This document shows, one piece after another, positions 1 to 6,279 of a stretch of DNA of 16,058 bases. The DNA is from Bacteroidales bacterium (lineage in GTDB: Bacteria; Bacteroidota; Bacteroidia; Bacteroidales; ML635J-15), in assembly GCA_017997855.1 (NCBI GenBank), contig JAGOEF010000014.1, positions 1 through 16,058 of the forward strand, given 5' to 3'. The notes below the pieces were generated by a model, which was not told the origin of the DNA, searched no databases, and worked only from the letters and a program-made list of their open reading frames with translations. Within the stretch, counting starts at the first letter, position 1. Each line of letters starts with the position of its first letter. Both the position numbers and the translations under genes were made by a program.

Positions 1-564
1 CATGGCTACTTCGGTATCGTGCTGATCGAGGGTTTCGATAAGGTTTCCCAGCATCGTTTTGTGAGCTACATTAACACACTGAATCACAATTGTATTGTTT
101 TCACTGTAGTACAAGCTCTCAAGGTGGGTTTTTAGTTTACCCTCGTTGTCGAAAAAAATCTTCTGAACCGGTTCGTATTCAGGCGGTGAAAATTCATGTG
201 CACGGGAACTCAGCATAACATCGCGATAAATTGCAGCGAGAATAAACCCTTCGTTGCGATTTGGAAACAACCGGTAAAATAAATCTTTGCCTTGCAATAC
301 TTTGGTGATTCTCAGAATCTGATCGCGTAGTTTCTGAACATGATAATCAATGAAAATAAAATCTTCGATATCGCCTTCGTAGTGGTAGCGACAGGCTTTT
401 TTGTCATTTCCGTAAAACTTTTGGATAAAACTTTCGTGTTGTGCAAAATCGTCAGTGTCGGTAACTTCTATGTATTTGTCGGGCATCAATTCAGAAAAAT
501 ATTTTTCGTCCCGCAGCCTTGCACTACGAAGTTTTTCCAATAGGGCGGTGTTTTTTATTTTCAT
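1..564 (-). CDS. Unrecognised protein, N-terminal 188 residues (runs off left edge)
   Basis: On the minus strand an ATG at 564-562 opens a frame with no stop codon for 188 codons down to base 1, so the gene continues outside the window. I do not recognise the family. The visible part has no signal peptide or membrane segment; it is hydrophilic, rich in charged and aromatic residues, and starts MKIKNTALLEKLRSARLRDE. A stretch near residues 75-125 (IDYHVQKLRDQILRITKVLQ onward) looks helical and amphipathic. It is divergent from a ModE-type regulator gene, with 106 bases between the starts, so it may be under that regulator's control; this is inference from position only. That the frame is coding rests on its uninterrupted length, natural residue composition and an ATG at the right place. 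Its function is unknown. Confidence 0.75.
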   Translation of the reverse strand, partial: MKIKNTALLEKLRSARLRDEKYFSELMPDKYIEVTDTDDFAQHESFIQKFYGNDKKACRYHYEGDIEDFIFIDYHVQKLRDQILRITKVLQGKDLFYRLFPNRNEGFILAAIYRDVMLSSRAHEFSPPEYEPVQKIFFDNEGKLKTHLESLYYSENNTIVIQCVNVAHKTMLGNLIETLDQHDTEVAM

Positions 565-604
565 AAACCAAACGTGTTTATTTAGGTTTTAAAACTACTA
601 AAAA

Positions 605-663
605 TTTCAGACAGTCTGTTGGCTTTGATTTGCTGTTCGACAGACTTTTTGTAAATTTACAAA
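605..663. promoter_or_regulatory. Inverted-repeat cluster, putative operator for the divergent pair
   Basis: Three symmetric elements sit in the 106-base gap between the divergent genes. CAGACAGTCTG at 608-618 is a perfect palindrome around a central base. AGTCTGT at 613-619 is repeated inverted as ACAGACT at 640-646. TTTGTAAATTTACAAA at 648-663 is a perfect 16-bp palindrome ending 8 bases before the GTG of the regulator frame. Clustered dyads next to a winged-helix regulator suggest binding sites for that regulator or another dimeric one. The bases differ from the E. coli ModE box, so the ligand cannot be read from them. The symmetry is seen directly; the operator role is inference. Confidence 0.5.
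629..659 (+). promoter_or_regulatory. Possible Bacteroidota promoter for the ModE-like gene
   Basis: TTTG at 629-632 is followed after 19 bases by TAAATTTA at 652-659, one base from the TAnnTTTG consensus. Spacing fits Bacteroidota sigma-70 promoters. The -7 element lies inside the 16-bp palindrome at 648-663, so a bound protein there would block transcription. The transcript would start only a few bases before the start codon. Confidence 0.35.
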
Positions 664-670
664 CAAAACT

Positions 671-1045
671 GTGAATATGGAAAACGCGTTTCAAAATCTT
701 TCGTTCCGATACAAAATATGGCTCGAGAACTCCGATGGAGAGGGAATTCTGGGTGATGGGAAATATCGCTTGCTTAAGGCAGTCGAAGAAACCGGATCGC
801 TTAAGTTGGCTATAGAACAACTGGGGCTGTCGTACCGAAAAACATGGGATAACCTCGAGCGTATCGAGCAGCAATTGGGTTTTGATTTGCTGCAGCGTCA
901 GCGTGGTGGTGCTGCAGGGGGGCGATCGGGTTTGACCGATGAGGGAAAACGTCTGCTCGAAATTTTTGAAGCTTTCTACCGCGATTTCGACCCAATATTT
1001 AAGGAACACCTCGCTCTCCTCGATAACCTGATGCACACAAAATAA
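671..1045 (+). CDS. ModE-type winged-helix regulator, DNA-binding domain only
   Basis: A protein of about 120 residues matching the N-terminal LysR-like winged-helix domain of ModE, the molybdate-responsive regulator. Visible family features in order: GxGKYRLLKAVEETGSLKLA (start of the helix-turn-helix), LGLSYRKTWDNLERIE (recognition helix region), a GGAAGGRSGLT wing, and a terminal helix after LTDEGKRLL. The molybdate-binding TOBE/molbindin half of full ModE is absent: the protein ends after the wing and helix. Such single-domain forms are common in anaerobes and their ligand is often unknown. The start may be GTG 671 or the ATG at 677; the latter gives MENAFQNL, and neither has a clear Shine-Dalgarno, as is usual here. 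It is divergent from the gene at 1-564, with inverted repeats between them, which suggests autoregulation. No molybdenum transport or molybdopterin gene is visible in the window. Confidence 0.82.
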   Translation: MNMENAFQNLSFRYKIWLENSDGEGILGDGKYRLLKAVEETGSLKLAIEQLGLSYRKTWDNLERIEQQLGFDLLQRQRGGAAGGRSGLTDEGKRLLEIFEAFYRDFDPIFKEHLALLDNLMHTK

Positions 1046-1131
1046 CAGGAACATGAGCAATTGAGCCATTTGTCCATTTAGGTATTATTTCATATTTGGA
1101 AAAACATCGCGTTTCATTTCGTTGTAATATG

Positions 1132-1139
1132 TACCTTTG
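1132..1139 (+). promoter_or_regulatory. -7 promoter element of the secreted EEP gene
   Basis: TACCTTTG is an exact match to the Bacteroidota -7 consensus TAnnTTTG and lies 19 bases before the chosen ATG at 1159. The -33 TTTG element is weak: TTTC at 1112-1115 is the closest candidate, at shorter than usual spacing. The element's position argues against any translation start upstream of 1139. Confidence 0.5.
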
Positions 1140-1158
1140 CCTTCAAATAATTTATGTA

Positions 1159-2421
1159 ATGAAAAGAGTTTTCCTTGTTTTGGCCCTTGTGTTTGTTTCG
1201 TTTCTGGCGAGGCCTCAGGATACGATTAAAATCATGACCTACAACCTTTTGTATTATAATCATTATAGTCAGACCTGGTGTACCCAAACCAACAATCCTA
1301 TCGAAAGTAAAGATGGATGGCTCAAAACGATAATCGACTACACATTGCCTGATATTGTGGCATTCAACGAGGTGGCAAACAATTCGACCACCAAGTACAG
1401 ACTCAAGGGGAGTGTGTTAAACACCAGTGGTCGGACCAACTACATGGAAGCCAATAACCCTTATGGGGCAGGGGGCCTGACCAGTTTTTTGTTTTACGAT
1501 AAGAATAAATTCGATTTGGTGGAGATTTATAATATTGATACCGATGCATCACGCGATTTTATGGTTTACAGGTTACGTCGCAAGAATACAAACCCTGAGA
1601 TTAATCTATATGTTATTCCTGCCCACATGGCTGCCGGCAGCTATAGCGAAGACATTGCAGAAAGGGCACAAATGGCAGACTCGGTAATAAACCTGATTTC
1701 GTCGAGGGGAAATAACGATAACTTTATTTTTCTCGGAGACCTGAATTTTTACACGCACACTGAGTCGGGTTTCCAGAAACTGGTAAACAACAGCAATCCC
1801 GAGTACAGATTTTATGATCCGGTAAATCAGCTGGGTGCGTGGAATTCGAATTACAGTTTCAGAAACTATCATACCCAATCGACCCATACCGACGATGATG
1901 GTTGCAAGGCCTCGGGCGGTCTCGACGACCGCTTCGACATAATTCTTGTCGACGATGATATTTTGTCGGGAGCATCAAGGGTTAAGTATGTTGAAAACTC
2001 CTACACTACGATAGGTCAGGATGGGAATCATTACAATAGTTCATTGATTGACGGAGCTAATACCAGTGTGCCGGCAAATGTTCTTACTGCCTTGTATAAT
2101 ATGAGCGACCATCTTCCGGTATTTGCCAAATTTGCGCTGGGTGAAACCAGCAGCTCTGCGACCTATAGTCTGAGCAATGTAAAAATTAATTATGTCAATC
2201 CGGTAACCGATCAACTTGCTGTGCAGATTTTTGCACCGGCAGCCGATAACTACGAAATCAGCCTGATGACTTCGACGGGGGTAGTGCTCGAACAGGAAAC
2301 CCGATGGGTAGCCAATTCAGATGTGTTTGTTTTCGATGTTAAAATGCTGCAAAGCGGAATCTATTTTTTAAGTATCCGAAACAGCGAAGGCAGGTGTACC
2401 CGAAAAATTGTAAAACTGTAA
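1159..2421 (+). CDS. Secreted endonuclease/exonuclease/phosphatase-fold protein with T9SS sorting domain
   Basis: A 420-residue exported hydrolase. The frame is open back to 1096, but ATG 1159 is preferred because it starts a clean signal peptide (MKRVFLVLALVFVSFLA, then RPQDT) and lies just after the -7 element. Residues about 23-327 carry the EEP (DNase I-like) fold: MTYNL with Asn29, FNEV with the metal-binding Glu71, AHM with His156, GDLN at 193-196, RFD with Asp260, and the terminal SDHLPVF with Asp317-His318. All catalytic positions look intact. Residues about 335-420 form a beta-rich tail (NPVTDQLAVQIF ... SGIYFLSI ... KIVKL) typical of type A T9SS C-terminal domains, so the protein should cross the outer membrane and be surface-anchored or released. 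The substrate (nucleic acid, phospholipid or sugar phosphate) cannot be told from sequence. It has its own promoter and a terminator-like hairpin. Confidence 0.88.
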   Translation: MKRVFLVLALVFVSFLARPQDTIKIMTYNLLYYNHYSQTWCTQTNNPIESKDGWLKTIIDYTLPDIVAFNEVANNSTTKYRLKGSVLNTSGRTNYMEANNPYGAGGLTSFLFYDKNKFDLVEIYNIDTDASRDFMVYRLRRKNTNPEINLYVIPAHMAAGSYSEDIAERAQMADSVINLISSRGNNDNFIFLGDLNFYTHTESGFQKLVNNSNPEYRFYDPVNQLGAWNSNYSFRNYHTQSTHTDDDGCKASGGLDDRFDIILVDDDILSGASRVKYVENSYTTIGQDGNHYNSSLIDGANTSVPANVLTALYNMSDHLPVFAKFALGETSSSATYSLSNVKINYVNPVTDQLAVQIFAPAADNYEISLMTSTGVVLEQETRWVANSDVFVFDVKMLQSGIYFLSIRNSEGRCTRKIVKL

Positions 2422-2442
2422 CTCTCATTTCTGCCGATATTC

Positions 2443-2468
2443 GATTTGGTGAAACTAAATCTGTTTTT
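2443..2468 (+). terminator. Intrinsic terminator after the EEP gene
   Basis: GATTTGGT (2443-2450) pairs with ACTAAATC (2454-2461) around a 3-base loop, with one G-U pair, and is followed by TGTTTTT. It lies 22 bases past the stop codon. The stem is AT-rich, so termination may be partial. Confidence 0.5.
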
Positions 2469-2519
2469 AAGGCAAATATTGGCTTTGTAATTTAGATTTT
2501 ATTTTTCCGAAATTATTTC

Positions 2520-2527
2520 TATTTTTG
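2520..2527 (+). promoter_or_regulatory. -7 promoter element of the rplY-pth-psd operon
   Basis: TATTTTTG matches TAnnTTTG exactly, and TTTT at 2497-2500 stands at the -33 position with 19-base spacing. Transcription from here would leave a leader of about 90 bases before the rplY ATG at 2624. Nothing in that leader matched a riboswitch or ribosomal-protein leader that I know. Confidence 0.45.
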
Positions 2528-2623
2528 CTGCCCTTAATGTCGAACGTGTGATGGGGGGTTGAAGGCGGTTCCGAAAATCGAAATGCCAGCCCAATCTTTA
2601 GTAGCACAACAAATAAAAACATA

Positions 2624-3190
2624 ATGAAACATTTTGAATTAGAAGGTAAACTTCGCACTGATCTGGGAAAATCTGCTTCACGTAAAATGCGTAAACAAGA
2701 TGTTGTTCCCTGTGTTCTTTACGGTAAAGGTAGCAATATTAATTTCTCGGTTACCCGCCCCGATATTCGTAATCTGATTTACTCTCCCAATGTGTATCTT
2801 GTTGATCTGAAGATTGAGGGTAAAATGTATCCCTGTGTGATTAAAGAAATCCAATCAGATCCGGTGGCCTCAACCATCAATCATATCGATTTTTATGCAA
2901 TTTCCGATAATCAACCCGTTAGCATCCATGTTCCCATGAACCTTGTAGGTCAGAGCATTGGTGTTAAAATCGGTGGAAAACTGAAAAAGAATCAACGCAT
3001 GCTGCATGTAAGGGCTTTGCCAGTTAACTTACCTGATTTTATCGAACTTGATATTACAAACCTCGATGTGAATCAGTCGATAAAAGTAAAGGATGTAGTA
3101 GTTGAAAACGTTGAAATGCTTGATCCTAAAAATAAAGTGCTCGTTATTGTTAATTCGGCCAGGGGCGTTGAAGCCGCTGCTGCCAAATAA
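2624..3190 (+). CDS. rplY: 50S ribosomal protein L25, general stress protein CTC type
   Basis: 188 residues, the long two-domain L25/TL5/CTC form. Residues 1 to about 90 are the 5S rRNA-binding L25 domain: LEGKLRTDLGKSASRKMRKQ, the VPCVLYG motif, and KEIQSDPVASTINHIDFYAI closing the domain. Residues about 95-180 are the TL5/CTC beta domain (VSIHVPMNLVGQSIGVKIGG, LPDFIELDI). It ends in a short Ala-rich tail (GVEAAAAK), as many CTC proteins do. The protein binds 5S rRNA in the large subunit. The ATG at 2624 follows an A-rich stretch and has no strong Shine-Dalgarno, normal for this phylum. It is the first gene of an operon with pth 26 bases downstream, the rplY-pth pairing found in many bacteria. 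Confidence 0.95.
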   Translation: MKHFELEGKLRTDLGKSASRKMRKQDVVPCVLYGKGSNINFSVTRPDIRNLIYSPNVYLVDLKIEGKMYPCVIKEIQSDPVASTINHIDFYAISDNQPVSIHVPMNLVGQSIGVKIGGKLKKNQRMLHVRALPVNLPDFIELDITNLDVNQSIKVKDVVVENVEMLDPKNKVLVIVNSARGVEAAAAK

Positions 3191-3216
3191 GGCTTGCACC
3201 AAAATTTAACACTCCG

Positions 3217-3780
3217 ATGAAATACCTGATTGCCGGTCTGGGTAATATCGGTGCTGAATACTCCAATACACGGCATAATATTGGATTTATTACACTGGAT
3301 GCTTTCGCGAAAGCATCCGGTGTTGTTTTTGAAGATAAGCGTTATGGCTTTGTAAGCGAAACAAAATATAAAGCCCGCACCCTGATATTGCTCAAGCCAT
3401 CAACCTATATGAACCGCAGTGGTATGGCCATTCAGTATTATCTGAATAAGGAAAAACTGGATGTTGATAAATTGCTGGTGGTTGTCGACGACATTGCATT
3501 GCCCTTTGGAACAATACGCATTAAACCAAAAGGTGGGGCAGGCGGGCACAATGGTCTTCAGAGTATAATCGATATTCTGGGGACTGAAGAATTTGCCCGT
3601 ATGCGTTTTGGTGTAGGTGATTCATTTCGTAAAGGCGGGCAGGTTGACTATGTTCTGGGTGAATGGAGTGCCGACGAAAAGTCAGTTTTGGTTCAGTATA
3701 CCGATAAAATGACCGATGCAGTGAAAAGCTTTTGTACGATTGGCCTTGAGCGCACGATGAATTTCTTCAATACAAAATGA
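3217..3780 (+). CDS. pth: Peptidyl-tRNA hydrolase
   Basis: 187 residues, the usual length for bacterial Pth, which releases the peptide from peptidyl-tRNA that drops off the ribosome. Active-site residues are visible: Asn10 in GLGNIG, catalytic His20 in NTRHNIGF, Asn66 in STYMNRSG, Asp92 in VVVDDIALPFG, and Asn112 in KGGAGGHNGLQS. The gene follows rplY by 26 bases, and its TGA overlaps the ATG of the next gene (ATGA at 3777-3780), so translation of psd is probably coupled to it. Codons 28-34 contain a perfect 22-bp DNA palindrome (3297-3318), listed separately. Confidence 0.96.
   Translation: MKYLIAGLGNIGAEYSNTRHNIGFITLDAFAKASGVVFEDKRYGFVSETKYKARTLILLKPSTYMNRSGMAIQYYLNKEKLDVDKLLVVVDDIALPFGTIRIKPKGGAGGHNGLQSIIDILGTEEFARMRFGVGDSFRKGGQVDYVLGEWSADEKSVLVQYTDKMTDAVKSFCTIGLERTMNFFNTK
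3297..3318. repeat. Perfect 22-bp palindrome inside pth
   Basis: The sequence from 3297 to 3318 equals its own reverse complement over all 22 bases: half-site GGATGCTTTCG, then CGAAAGCATCC, with no spacer. It begins about 80 bases into pth and encodes part of the DAFAKASG segment. It could be a protein-binding site or a mRNA hairpin with a short CGCG-centred turn, or a coincidence of codons. Confidence 0.9.
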
Positions 3781-4568
3781 AGCGGCGTCGCACTATAATC
3801 CGATGGTATATTACCCGACTTGCGGGCAGAATGTCGCGCATCACCAAACCTCATATATTGGTGAAATTTTTTGTAAAGCGTTATTCCCAACATTATAAAA
3901 TCTCATGGAAAGACAGTGAGTTTGAGTTGAAAACGGGAGTTTCATTTCACGATTTTTTTACCAGACGCCTGCGGCCCGGTGCCCGTAAATTGGGTGATAA
4001 ACTGGTGGCCCCTGCCGACAGCCGCATTTCGTCGCATGGCATGAATACCAATGGAACACTCATTCAAGCCAAGGGAATCGATTTTTCGTTCGCTGATTTA
4101 ACAGGATGCGACCATGAATGCCCTCCAACCATGAGTTATGCTGTTTTTTATCTTTCGCCGGCTGATTACCATCGTTTTCATGCACCTTTCGATATGTCAA
4201 TTCTGCGGATGAAGTCAATTGGTGGTACATGCTATCCGGTTCATTCCAAATCGACTGCTAAACGAAGGGGTTTATACTGTTGTAACGAACGGGTGGTTCT
4301 CAGCGGAGATTCAACATACGGTAAGTATTGGATGGTACTGGTTGGAGCGATGATTGTAGGCTCGGTTCACCTGACCTTTAAGGGCGAGCCCTTTGATCTG
4401 TCTGAAGGCCATGAAGCGGAATGTTATTACCAACTGAAAATAGGCGACGAAATTGGCTATTTTTCGATGGGATCAACAGTGGTATTGTGCGTGGAATCAC
4501 CAGTACTGGCACAAATCTCAATTCCTTTGCATCAAAAAATAAAAATGGGAGATACGCTCTTGCAGTAA
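3777..4568 (+). CDS. psd: Phosphatidylserine decarboxylase proenzyme (PSD-B type)
   Basis: 263 residues. The enzyme decarboxylates phosphatidylserine to phosphatidylethanolamine and makes its own pyruvoyl cofactor by self-cleavage. The cleavage motif is MGST, with Gly232-Ser233 as the scissile pair (canonical LGST); the alpha chain would be the last 31 residues. Other family marks: FFTRRLRPGAR (residues 60-70), VAPADSRI with Asp81, and the YHRFHAP motif with His135. Asp, His and Ser of the self-processing triad are therefore all present. MVLVGAMIVGSVHLTF is the hydrophobic core strand before the GE(x)F segment. There is no clear N-terminal membrane anchor, so membrane contact must be peripheral. 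The start overlaps the pth stop (ATGA). No phosphatidylserine synthase gene is in view; it must lie elsewhere. Confidence 0.93.
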   Translation: MKRRRTIIRWYITRLAGRMSRITKPHILVKFFVKRYSQHYKISWKDSEFELKTGVSFHDFFTRRLRPGARKLGDKLVAPADSRISSHGMNTNGTLIQAKGIDFSFADLTGCDHECPPTMSYAVFYLSPADYHRFHAPFDMSILRMKSIGGTCYPVHSKSTAKRRGLYCCNERVVLSGDSTYGKYWMVLVGAMIVGSVHLTFKGEPFDLSEGHEAECYYQLKIGDEIGYFSMGSTVVLCVESPVLAQISIPLHQKIKMGDTLLQ

Positions 4569-4577
4569 AACCCATTT
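4543..4577 (-). terminator. Possible terminator between convergent psd and LOG genes
   Basis: AAATGGG (4543-4549) and CCCATTT (4571-4577) form a 7-bp stem with a 21-base loop. On the minus strand the stem is followed by a T-rich run (TTATTTTTTG), as expected for ending the LOG-gene transcript. The element lies partly in the last codons of psd. The long loop makes it weak; it may also slow plus-strand transcription. Confidence 0.4.
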
Positions 4578-4589
4578 GTATTTAGAGGT

Positions 4590-5300
4590 CTAAAAATTCG
4601 GTTTGAGTTTGTATTTTTTGTAGAAGTCGTCGATAATTGCAACAGCCTCTTCGGCGGTATCAACCACATGAAACAGGTTCAGGTCTTCTTCTTTGATGTT
4701 GTTTTCCTGTTTCAGCATAGTTTCGACAATCCATTCAACAAGACCCTGCCAGTAGTCTTTCCCCATCATGATAATCGGAAATCGGGCAATTTTTTTCGTT
4801 TGAATCAGTGTAATGGCTTCGAATAACTCGTCGAAAGTGCCGAAACCTCCCGGAAACACGATAAAACCCTGAGAATACTTCATAAACATGGCTTTCCTTA
4901 CATAGAAATAGTCGAATGTTACGAGCTTGTCGCTGTCGATATAATGGTTTGCACTTTGTTCGAATTCAAGTTTTATATTGCACCCCACCGATTTACCGCC
5001 TCCTGCATTGGCTCCTTTGTTACCGGCTTCCATAATACCGGGGCCACCTCCGGTGATTACGCCATAACCTTTTTTTGTAAGCATAAATGCGGTATCAGCA
5101 GCCATTTGGTAGAATTTGTTTTCGGGACGTGTACGAGCTGAACCGAAAATTGATACACAAGGCCCAATTTTCGATAGGTGTTCGAACCCACTGACAAATT
5201 CGCCCATAATTTTAAAGATAGTCCAGGCGTCTTCCGACTTAATTTCACTCCATGTTTTATCAACCATGGCTTCTTTAATCATTTGATCTTCTGCTGACAT
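4590..5300 (-). CDS. LOG-family protein (TIGR00730), nucleoside 5'-monophosphate phosphoribohydrolase-like
   Basis: 236 residues with the Rossmann-type fold of the LOG family, long mis-annotated as lysine decarboxylase. Visible in order: IFGSARTRP (51-59), GYGVITGGGPGIMEAGNKGA (78-97), YVRKAMF with Arg135-Lys136, and the hallmark PGGFGTFDE (150-158). The last two form the active site that splits the base from a nucleoside monophosphate (cytokinin riboside phosphates in LOG enzymes); the bacterial substrate in this branch is not known. It is the last gene of the leftward block, 49 bases after the pseudokinase stop. A -7-like TATCTTTA (minus strand, 5331-5324), one base off consensus, could give it a separate start. 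It converges on psd, with 21 bases between the stops. Confidence 0.9.
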   Translation of the reverse strand: MSAEDQMIKEAMVDKTWSEIKSEDAWTIFKIMGEFVSGFEHLSKIGPCVSIFGSARTRPENKFYQMAADTAFMLTKKGYGVITGGGPGIMEAGNKGANAGGGKSVGCNIKLEFEQSANHYIDSDKLVTFDYFYVRKAMFMKYSQGFIVFPGGFGTFDELFEAITLIQTKKIARFPIIMMGKDYWQGLVEWIVETMLKQENNIKEEDLNLFHVVDTAEEAVAIIDDFYKKYKLKPNF

Positions 5301-5349
5301 AAATCCGGTTTTAGTTTAGGCTTTAAAGATAATGAAAAAGAGTAATACA

Positions 5350-6279
5350 CTATAAAATTTTTAATAAATCAACAGCCATGCTTTTACAACCGGCGTATCT
5401 GTATTGCATCGATTCTGCAATGAGTTCACGGGCCTGTTGATGCGAATAAGCTCCCGGAGCTTGCCTGAATGCCGGTTTTTCACAGGCTTTTAAAATGACG
5501 CTCATCAATCTGTCGGAAATGTGGTCATGTGATGGTATTGGGGCCGAAACCTGCATTTGTACCATTTGTATCGGATTGGTAAATTTATGAGGTGCGACTC
5601 CGGCAACGTATTCAAAAAGTAAAATACCCAGACTGAATAAATCAGTGGATGGGTTAACCAAATTATTATGTCGTAATAATAATTCGGGGGCGCTGTATTT
5701 AATATTATAGGGTGTCCTTGGTGAAGTATTCTGAGGCGGAATGAGTTTATTCGATTGACATAGATATAAATCGATGAGTTTAACCTCAGGAAAATCGTTT
5801 TCGGCTGTTGGTGGTCGGGTTACAAGAATACTCGAGGGTTTTAATCCACAATGAATATACCCTGCTTCATGCAGTGGTATCAGACTGTTCAGAATACTAA
5901 GCGTCAGTTTGATGACCTCAGTTTCGCGACGCTGTTTGCTAATTCGCATACTTGCCAGGTAATTATGCATGTCGATGCCTTCGACGTACTCCTGAATAAG
6001 AAACAGGCCATCATCGTTGGCAATCAGGTCCAGATTTTTTACGATTGTATCCGAATCAGTCTGTACAGATGCCTCCAGCAAAAAACGAAACCGGTTTTCA
6101 TCGTTGCCAACGAGCCCCGGATGCAATTGTTTGCAAATAACTTTTTTCTTCTCGGGCATCATCAGTGCCGGATACACCAATGCAAACCTCCCTTTCGAAA
6201 TTATAAAGCTTGTTTCGCCGGGATAATAAATATAACTGTGTTGGGTGCCTTTCAGCAATCGCGCATTTTCGATGCTCAT
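5350..6279 (-). CDS. Protein kinase-fold protein lacking the catalytic Asp (predicted pseudokinase)
   Basis: 309 residues, a full Ser/Thr-kinase fold and little else. Visible in order: a reduced glycine loop ISKGRFALVY (27-36), the ATP-anchoring lysine in VICKQL (Lys50), the alpha-C glutamate in FLLEAS (Glu69), the hinge QEYVEG, the catalytic-loop position YIHCGLKPSSIL (141-152), the DFG position as LIDLYL (Asp170), SAPELL (196-201) and TDLFSLGILLFEY (212-224). In the catalytic loop HRD has become HCG (143-145) and the KPxN asparagine is Ser, so the proton-accepting Asp is missing, while Lys50, Glu69 and Asp170, which hold ATP-Mg, remain. I infer a nucleotide-binding scaffold or switch, or very weak catalysis. 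There is no signal peptide or membrane segment, so it should be cytoplasmic. Its ATG overlaps the TGA of the GWxTD gene, implying coupled translation. Confidence 0.85.
   Translation of the reverse strand: MSIENARLLKGTQHSYIYYPGETSFIISKGRFALVYPALMMPEKKKVICKQLHPGLVGNDENRFRFLLEASVQTDSDTIVKNLDLIANDDGLFLIQEYVEGIDMHNYLASMRISKQRRETEVIKLTLSILNSLIPLHEAGYIHCGLKPSSILVTRPPTAENDFPEVKLIDLYLCQSNKLIPPQNTSPRTPYNIKYSAPELLLRHNNLVNPSTDLFSLGILLFEYVAGVAPHKFTNPIQMVQMQVSAPIPSHDHISDRLMSVILKACEKPAFRQAPGAYSHQQARELIAESMQYRYAGCKSMAVDLLKIL

Noticed and set aside
578..1069. Long minus-strand frame over the ModE-like gene
   Set aside because: The plus frame has a clear winged-helix match, whereas this frame has no family resemblance and would cover the intergenic dyads.
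1096..1158. Upstream TTG extension of the EEP frame (21 extra residues)
   Set aside because: The extension crosses the exact -7 promoter element and would place residues before a normal signal peptide.
2550..2615. G-rich leader with GGTTCCGAAAATCGAAAT as a tRNA or T-arm remnant
   Set aside because: It has no cloverleaf, anticodon arm or acceptor stem; the resemblance is limited to a few bases.
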